Source: Scatosoma sp045537295
Lineage (GTDB): Bacteria > Bacillota > Clostridia > Christensenellales > Borkfalkiaceae
Length of the DNA stretch: 18,904 nucleotides
Direction: 5' to 3'
Assembly (NCBI GenBank): GCA_045537295.1
Contig: JAZSPG010000110.1
Coordinates: forward strand, 1 to 18,904
In this document: positions 15,059-18,904 of the stretch, in pieces
Numbering within the stretch: the first letter of the stretch is position 1
Layout: each line of letters begins with the position of its first letter
Translations under genes and position numbers: made by a program
Notes under the pieces: generated by a model
What the model saw: only the letters and a program-made list of their open reading frames with translations
Told to the model about the DNA's origin: nothing
Databases searched by the model: none

Positions 15059-15604
15059 TTACAACTGATTCCAAAGCTCCTCGTGCGGTGCGGGAATTAC
15101 GCAATTCGAGGAAAGCTGACCGCTTTGTTTCGCGTACGCCGAACCAGCCTCTACCGCCGCCGTCACGTCACCGATTTCGCCAATCAGCATTACGACGCCT
15201 TTACCGCCCATACCGCGCGACACGCGCAAATCATATATATCCACGCGCGAAGTTTTCACGGCGATATCCGCGACTTTTATCGTCGTGGACGCCGAGAAGG
15301 TTTCAATCAAGCCGAGCGCGCCTTTCTTTTCCGTTTTTTGCGTACCGAACAACGCCGTGATTACCTGTTCGTCGATTCTGCCCATTACGGACGAATCAAT
15401 CACGTACCCCTCAAAACGCTCCAAAACGTGTTCTACCGACGCCGTTACGTTCGAAATAGACCCCGTCAAAATAATTTCGTATTTTCCAGGGCAAGCGGGG
15501 TGTGCCGAAACCATTTGCACGCCTGCACTTTTCAGCGCCGCGTCCGTCGCCTCTACCCCTTTGGGAATACTTTTGAGTTCAATTACACCAATCGCCTTAA
15601 ACAT
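15059..15604 (-). CDS. pduT: Microcompartment trimeric shell protein with Fe-S pore, PduT type
   Basis: The 181-residue protein has two tandem BMC domains (about 3-85 and 95-178), forming a pseudohexameric trimer. It matches PduT in length and pattern, including IGVIELKSIPKGVEATDAAL at the start and VIPAPHEELW at the end. The cysteine that holds the [4Fe-4S] cluster in the central pore of Salmonella PduT, C38, is present at the same position in ACPGKYEI. It probably passes electrons across the shell with PduS. The ATG overlaps the pduS stop in TAATG, so the two are translationally coupled and likely made in step. Confidence 0.93.
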   Translation of the reverse strand: MFKAIGVIELKSIPKGVEATDAALKSAGVQMVSAHPACPGKYEIILTGSISNVTASVEHVLERFEGYVIDSSVMGRIDEQVITALFGTQKTEKKGALGLIETFSASTTIKVADIAVKTSRVDIYDLRVSRGMGGKGVVMLIGEIGDVTAAVEAGSAYAKQSGQLSSNCVIPAPHEELWNQL

Positions 15605-16923
15605 TATTCAACCTTCTCAATGATAATTTTTACGTTTTCTTCTACCGTGACTTTTCCCGAAACCGACGCGTATTGCGGTAAGGACAAGCCCTCCGCACTC
15701 TCAGCTACCATATCTCCCGCCGACACCAAATCGCCGTCCTTTACAACGCATACGCTCGGTGCGCCGATATGCTGTCTAAGCAAAATTTCCGCTTTGGAAA
15801 AATCCTTTTGTTCCCCAATATATTTGGGCAGTTTATCGAATTTCGCCACGCCCAACACGCTCGCCCAACGCTCTGACGGGACTTTTCTGTATTCGCGCTC
15901 CGCCAAAGGCATAACCTCGTCCTTAGCGACGTAGCGCAGTTTATTTTTGGCAAGCAACGCCTTGTATTCGTTAATCACCGCTTTGGGCGAAATACCTTGA
16001 CAGCAAGCCAGCGTTTCGCAAAGCCCGCACCCGCAACAAAGGGTTGCCGACAACACCATTTGTGGCATAATTTGTACCGCGCTTTTTGCCGTCCGCACCA
16101 TTTTATGCGGTTCTAACGGATAACCAAGTAATGCCCTCGGACACATATCGGTACAACGGGTACATTGACAGCACGCCGTTTCCGCGCGCGCTATTGAAGT
16201 TTCGCCGTTGAGATATTTACTCGTCACCGCCTCGCAGGAATCGGGCAATATCAATAGACCTTTCGTCGTTTTCGTCACCACCGCCGTTTCCACGTCGATA
16301 ACTTTACCCATAGACGGACCGCCGTCTAATACGGTATACCCCTCGGGTACTTCCACGCCGTTTCTTTCAAATAATTCGCATACGGGCGTACCAATCGGCA
16401 CTTTCACCACGAACGGCTGGGCAATATCACCTGCCACCGTCACCCATTTAGAAAGTACGGGTTTATCAAACTTTACCGCTTGCGCTACGTTATACAGCGT
16501 TTCCACGTTGAACACGATAACTCCCGCGGTAATCGGTAAATTTCCGGGTTTAACCACCCGACCCGTCGCCTCGTATATCAAGCTAATTTCGTCGCCCATC
16601 GGGTATACGTCGGGCAACACTTTGAGCCAAATTTTATCCGCCAATTTCACGCCGTCCAAAAGCTTTAAGCGTTTTGCCGTATGCTCTTTTACGCACAGCA
16701 AAGCGCGGGGAATGTTCAATTCCTCCGCTACCGCTTTTATCCCGAAAAGCACCGTTGGCATTTCTTTATGTAAAAGCACGTAATCAGTGTAGAGCAACGG
16801 TTCGCATTCCGCACCGTTAATTACGAGCGTATCCGCCCCCTCGGCAAGCTTCGCATGCGAGGGAAACCCGGCACCGCCCGCGCCTACGATTCCTGCTTTT
16901 TTCATAATTTCTTTCAAATTCAT
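15604..16923 (-). CDS. pduS: PduS-type RnfC-like electron transfer protein
   Basis: The 439-residue protein has the RnfC/NuoF-like flavin and NADH binding region (GAGGAGFP at 14-21, INGAECEP at 35-42), a central SLBB-type segment (about 160-215), two [4Fe-4S] motifs (CQCTRCTDMCP at 252-262 and CCGCGLC at 296-302 with a later cysteine near 307), and a C-terminal barrel-sandwich hybrid-like domain. In B12-dependent Pdu compartments PduS is called cobalamin reductase. Here the dehydratase needs no B12, so the likelier job is NADH oxidation and electron export through the PduT cluster. The ribosome binding site (TAGGGTT) is weak. Confidence 0.92.
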   Translation of the reverse strand: MNLKEIMKKAGIVGAGGAGFPSHAKLAEGADTLVINGAECEPLLYTDYVLLHKEMPTVLFGIKAVAEELNIPRALLCVKEHTAKRLKLLDGVKLADKIWLKVLPDVYPMGDEISLIYEATGRVVKPGNLPITAGVIVFNVETLYNVAQAVKFDKPVLSKWVTVAGDIAQPFVVKVPIGTPVCELFERNGVEVPEGYTVLDGGPSMGKVIDVETAVVTKTTKGLLILPDSCEAVTSKYLNGETSIARAETACCQCTRCTDMCPRALLGYPLEPHKMVRTAKSAVQIMPQMVLSATLCCGCGLCETLACCQGISPKAVINEYKALLAKNKLRYVAKDEVMPLAEREYRKVPSERWASVLGVAKFDKLPKYIGEQKDFSKAEILLRQHIGAPSVCVVKDGDLVSAGDMVAESAEGLSLPQYASVSGKVTVEENVKIIIEKVE

Positions 16924-16952
16924 ACTAACCCTACACGGTATCTTTTTTTACT

Positions 16953-17201
16953 TCAATCTACGATACCGACAATCACCGCGTCGCACGGCGCATTCGTGTT
17001 ATGCAACGCAAGACGAGCCGAACTGCCCGTCGTAATGAGTACCGTTTCACCGATACCCGCGCCCACGCTGTCTACGGCGATAATAAATTTTCCCGTCAGA
17101 TGCGCGTTTTCCATAATTTCTACTTCCATAAACTTCGAACCGACAAGCGACTCTTGCTTTCTTGTGGATACGATATTCCCTCTAATTATGCCTCTTAACA
17201 C
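16953..17201 (-). CDS. eutN: Microcompartment vertex pentamer, EutN/CcmL type (BMC-P)
   Basis: This 82-residue protein has the single EutN_CcmL domain: the opening LRGIIRGNIVSTRKQESLVG, a middle IIAVDSVGAGIGETVLITTGSSAR and the closing DAVIVGIVD are all typical. Pentamers cap the vertices of the polyhedral shell. The start codon is GTG (17199-17201) with AAGGAG seven bases upstream, inside the end of pduL. The gap to pduL is four bases, so the two are coupled. Confidence 0.95.
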   Translation of the reverse strand: MLRGIIRGNIVSTRKQESLVGSKFMEVEIMENAHLTGKFIIAVDSVGAGIGETVLITTGSSARLALHNTNAPCDAVIVGIVD

Positions 17202-17205
17202 TTGT

Positions 17206-17868
17206 TTACTCCTTCACGATTTTTACCTTAAAACCGTTTCCAATCCCCGTAGCGTTCGCGTCGTCCGTATCCACGTGCATTTCCAATCTGAAATCTTTAT
17301 GCACGCGTACCTGCACGTCATACCAACGCGTACGGCGTTTTCCCTCTACGTCCACCGTCACCGTATCCCCGTCTAAAACACCAAACTTTGCGCTATCCGA
17401 GGGCGACATATGGATATGTCTGTTTGCGATAATACAGCCTTCTTTCAGCTCTACTACCCCTTTGGGACCGACAATGGTAATCCCCGCCGAGCCTTGAATT
17501 TTACCCGATTCTCTTACGGGCGGTTTCACCTTTAACACGTAAGAATCCGTCATAGAAATTTCCACTTGCGACTTACTTCTAAGCGGACCAAGTACGCGCA
17601 CGTTCTCAATCGGACGCATTGCAGGACCGATTAAGGTAAGCGTTTCCTTGCACGCATATTGTCCAGGTTGCGATAAATCCTTTAACGGCGTCAATTCATA
17701 TCCCTCGCCGAATAAAGTTTCTAAATCAGTCTTATTCAAATGAATATGTCTATTCGAAACGCCTACGGGGACTTCGTTTGCACCCGTCGCTACGCCCGTA
17801 TTCGCCGTTTCCATATCCGACAAAACCTGTTTTACCAATTCCGCAATTTTTGCGCTTGAAATTTCCAT
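17206..17868 (-). CDS. pduL: PduL phosphate propanoyltransferase with N-terminal targeting helix
   Basis: PduL converts acyl-CoA and phosphate to acyl-phosphate and free CoA inside the compartment, recycling CoA for the aldehyde dehydrogenase. The 220-residue protein has two PduL beta-barrel domains with zinc-ligand motifs RHIHL (40-44), RHIHM (149-153) and MHVDTDDAN (196-204). The first 20 or so residues, MEISSAKIAELVKQVLSDME, form a predicted amphipathic helix separated from the core by a flexible TANTGVATGA linker. That is the form of an encapsulation peptide and suits lumen localisation. AGGAG precedes the ATG. An acetate or propionate kinase to use the acyl-phosphate is not in the window. 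Confidence 0.95.
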   Translation of the reverse strand: MEISSAKIAELVKQVLSDMETANTGVATGANEVPVGVSNRHIHLNKTDLETLFGEGYELTPLKDLSQPGQYACKETLTLIGPAMRPIENVRVLGPLRSKSQVEISMTDSYVLKVKPPVRESGKIQGSAGITIVGPKGVVELKEGCIIANRHIHMSPSDSAKFGVLDGDTVTVDVEGKRRTRWYDVQVRVHKDFRLEMHVDTDDANATGIGNGFKVKIVKE

Positions 17869-17947
17869 ACCTACTCCTAACTAAATACTCACTGTCTTTG
17901 GGCTAAACCCTTTCATTTTTCCTGTTTTTTCGTTTGAAAACCTCCGC

Positions 17948-17974
17948 AGTACCCAAATTTAGCCTTTGGGTACT
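17948..17974 (-). repeat. Intercistronic hairpin upstream of pduL
   Basis: A perfect 10-bp inverted repeat AGTACCCAAA/TTTGGGTACT with a seven-base loop lies in the 176-bp gap between the BMC-H gene and pduL. On the minus strand it is not followed by a T-run, so it is better explained as an mRNA processing or stability element than as a terminator. A smaller GGGTTTAGCCC hairpin follows it nearer to pduL. Confidence 0.65.
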
Positions 17975-18003
17975 ACGGTATTTTCCAACTTTTAGTCCGC
18001 TTC

Positions 18004-18042
18004 CTCTAAAATATAGAACGCTTTTTTGCGTTTTATTCTATA
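18004..18042 (-). terminator. Weak terminator or 3'-end hairpin after the BMC-H gene
   Basis: TATAGAA pairs with TTCTATA and ACGC with GCG across an AAAAAA loop, with TTTT immediately downstream on the minus strand. It begins two bases after the shell gene stop. Partial termination here would leave the shell message more abundant than the downstream enzyme genes. Confidence 0.55.
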
Positions 18043-18044
18043 TC

Positions 18045-18317
18045 TTATTTAATGCTGGGAAGAAGCTTTTCCACGTCCATATGGGGACGAGGGATTACGT
18101 GCGTAGCGATAACTTCGCCAAGCGCCGTAGCCGCCGCCGTACCAGCTTCTACCGCTGCCTTTACTGCGCCTACGTCACCGCGTACCATTACGCTTACCAA
18201 TCCACTACCAATCTTTTCGCTACCGATAAGTACGACGTTCGCCGCCTTTACCATTGCATCCGCCGCTTCAATCGCTGCTACAAGACCTCTCGTTTCAACC
18301 ATACCCAATGCTTCCAT
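18045..18317 (-). CDS. Microcompartment hexamer shell protein, PduA/EutM type (BMC-H)
   Basis: The 90-residue single-BMC-domain protein is close to PduA: EALGMVETRGLVAAIEAADAM at the start, then the pore loop KIGSG at 35-39, then the conserved VMVRGDVGAVKAAVEAG. Hexamers of this type tile the shell facets, and the small serine-lined pore is thought to pass the diol substrate while retaining aldehyde. AGGAGG precedes the ATG in a very T-rich stretch. The last 41 codons are identical at DNA level to the shell gene at the right edge, so this is a recent duplicate. Confidence 0.96.
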   Translation of the reverse strand: MEALGMVETRGLVAAIEAADAMVKAANVVLIGSEKIGSGLVSVMVRGDVGAVKAAVEAGTAAATALGEVIATHVIPRPHMDVEKLLPSIK

Positions 18318-18396
18318 TTTTTTAGTCCTCCTAAAAATTTTTTTTATTTTTTGTTTTTTTATTAAATTAAGGTTTGTCCTTAATATAACCGTGTTG

Positions 18397-18669
18397 TTAA
18401 CCCGTCGTTAAAAATCTCATAACGTCGGGGTGCGGGCGCGCAATCACCTCGCATACCTTTACGTTTCCGACCTCCGACGCAGCCACCGCGCCTGCTTCCA
18501 GCGCCGCTTGCACCGCGGAAACTTCGCCTTCTACGACAACCGTTACCAATCTACCGCCCAGTCGCTTTTCTACGTGAATAAGCTTTACATCGGCAGCTTT
18601 TACCATCGCGTCCAGCCCGGTGATTGCGGCAACCAAGGCTTGCACTTCCAGTAACGCTATTGCTTTCAT
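18397..18669 (-). CDS. Microcompartment hexamer shell protein with altered pore loop (BMC-H)
   Basis: This 90-residue BMC-H protein sits between the two identical copies of the PduA-like gene but is distinct from them: MKAIALLEVQALVAAITGLDAM at the start and ARPHPDVMRFL at the end. Its pore loop reads KRLGGR (35-40) in place of KIGSG, one residue longer and with two extra arginines, so the pore should differ in size and charge and may serve another molecule. It still has the VVVEGEVSAVQAALEAG core. AGGAGA precedes the ATG. The 79-bp gap to the next gene contains a short TTAAGG/CCTTAA hairpin and A-rich sequence. Confidence 0.95.
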   Translation of the reverse strand: MKAIALLEVQALVAAITGLDAMVKAADVKLIHVEKRLGGRLVTVVVEGEVSAVQAALEAGAVAASEVGNVKVCEVIARPHPDVMRFLTTG

Positions 18670-18730
18670 AGTCTTTCTCCTAAAACTTTACTTTCTTTTC
18701 GTTCCCTAAACAAAATACGGAAAGGTAGTT

Positions 18731-18764
18731 TGCGCTTTGACTTAATCTTTTCAGGCAAAGCGCA
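18731..18764 (-). repeat. Intercistronic hairpin between two BMC-H genes
   Basis: A 9-bp inverted repeat TGCGCTTTG/CAAAGCGCA with a 16-base loop lies between the partial shell gene and the next one. No T-run follows on the minus strand. It is the same kind of position as the hairpins near 17948 and 18012, so it may set transcript stability between shell genes. Confidence 0.6.
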
Positions 18765-18781
18765 CCCTTTCACCTATTGTC

Positions 18782-18904
18782 TTATTTAATGCTGGGAAGA
18801 AGCTTTTCCACGTCCATATGGGGACGAGGGATTACGTGCGTAGCGATAACTTCGCCAAGCGCCGTAGCCGCCGCCGTACCAGCTTCTACCGCTGCCTTTA
18901 CTGC
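18782..18904 (-). CDS. Microcompartment hexamer shell protein (BMC-H), 3' part only
   Basis: Only the last 40 codons and the stop are in the window; the gene continues past the right edge. Its sequence is identical, base for base, to the corresponding end of the PduA-like gene at 18045-18167, and the identity runs two bases past the stop, after which the flanks differ completely. It ends IATHVIPRPHMDVEKLLPSIK, as in a PduA/EutM hexamer protein. The operon promoter must lie further right. Confidence 0.93.
   Translation of the reverse strand, partial: AVKAAVEAGTAAATALGEVIATHVIPRPHMDVEKLLPSIK

Noticed and set aside
17869..18781. CRISPR or tandem-repeat array among the shell genes
   Set aside because: The repeated sequence is a duplicated protein-coding gene, and the hairpins differ from each other in sequence.

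Overview
The window looks like part of the chromosome of a Bacillota (Firmicutes) bacterium, most likely an uncultured anaerobic clostridial lineage. The evidence is an infC-rpmI-rplT operon with an ATT-initiated infC behind a Gram-positive style leader, a thrS gene under a T-box, a YtxC-like gene beside thrS as in Bacillus, strong AGGAGG-type ribosome binding sites, and oxygen-sensitive glycyl-radical chemistry. No tRNA, rRNA, insertion sequence, CRISPR array or phage gene was seen.

Left part (1-9,620) is mostly core genome. On the minus strand, reading right to left, it holds a YtxC-like gene, thrS with its T-box leader, infC-rpmI-rplT with its leader, a terminator, a TrmH/SpoU RNA methyltransferase, a yebC-family gene, and the 5' part of a P-type cation ATPase behind a clear yybP-ykoY (Mn2+) riboswitch. 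leuS lies on the plus strand, divergent from the YtxC-like gene, and ends at a strong bidirectional hairpin terminator at about 9,583-9,617.

Right part (9,635-18,904) is one minus-strand gene cluster that enters from beyond the right edge: a glycyl-radical-enzyme bacterial microcompartment (GRM) operon. In transcription order it holds a BMC-H shell gene (partial), a second BMC-H, a third BMC-H whose visible 3' end is identical to the first, PduL phosphotransacylase, an EutN-type vertex pentamer, PduS, PduT, a glycyl radical diol dehydratase, its radical-SAM activase, EutS shell protein, EutP GTPase, a ParA-type ATPase, and a small protein with a five-fold TAKK-type lysine repeat. The expected pathway (inferred): the diol dehydratase makes an aldehyde inside the shell, an aldehyde dehydrogenase outside this window makes the acyl-CoA, PduL converts it to acyl-phosphate, and PduS/PduT move electrons across the shell. 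The active-site residues fit glycerol/1,2-propanediol dehydratase rather than choline TMA-lyase.

The most interesting point is the operon's 3' end. A ParA ATPase 15 bp behind eutP, followed by a 14-bp-overlapping gene for a small lysine-repeat protein, resembles in layout the McdA/McdB systems that space carboxysomes on the nucleoid. Here it would be a candidate positioning system for a non-carboxysome, glycyl-radical microcompartment. This is inference from gene order and composition, not demonstrated homology of the small protein.
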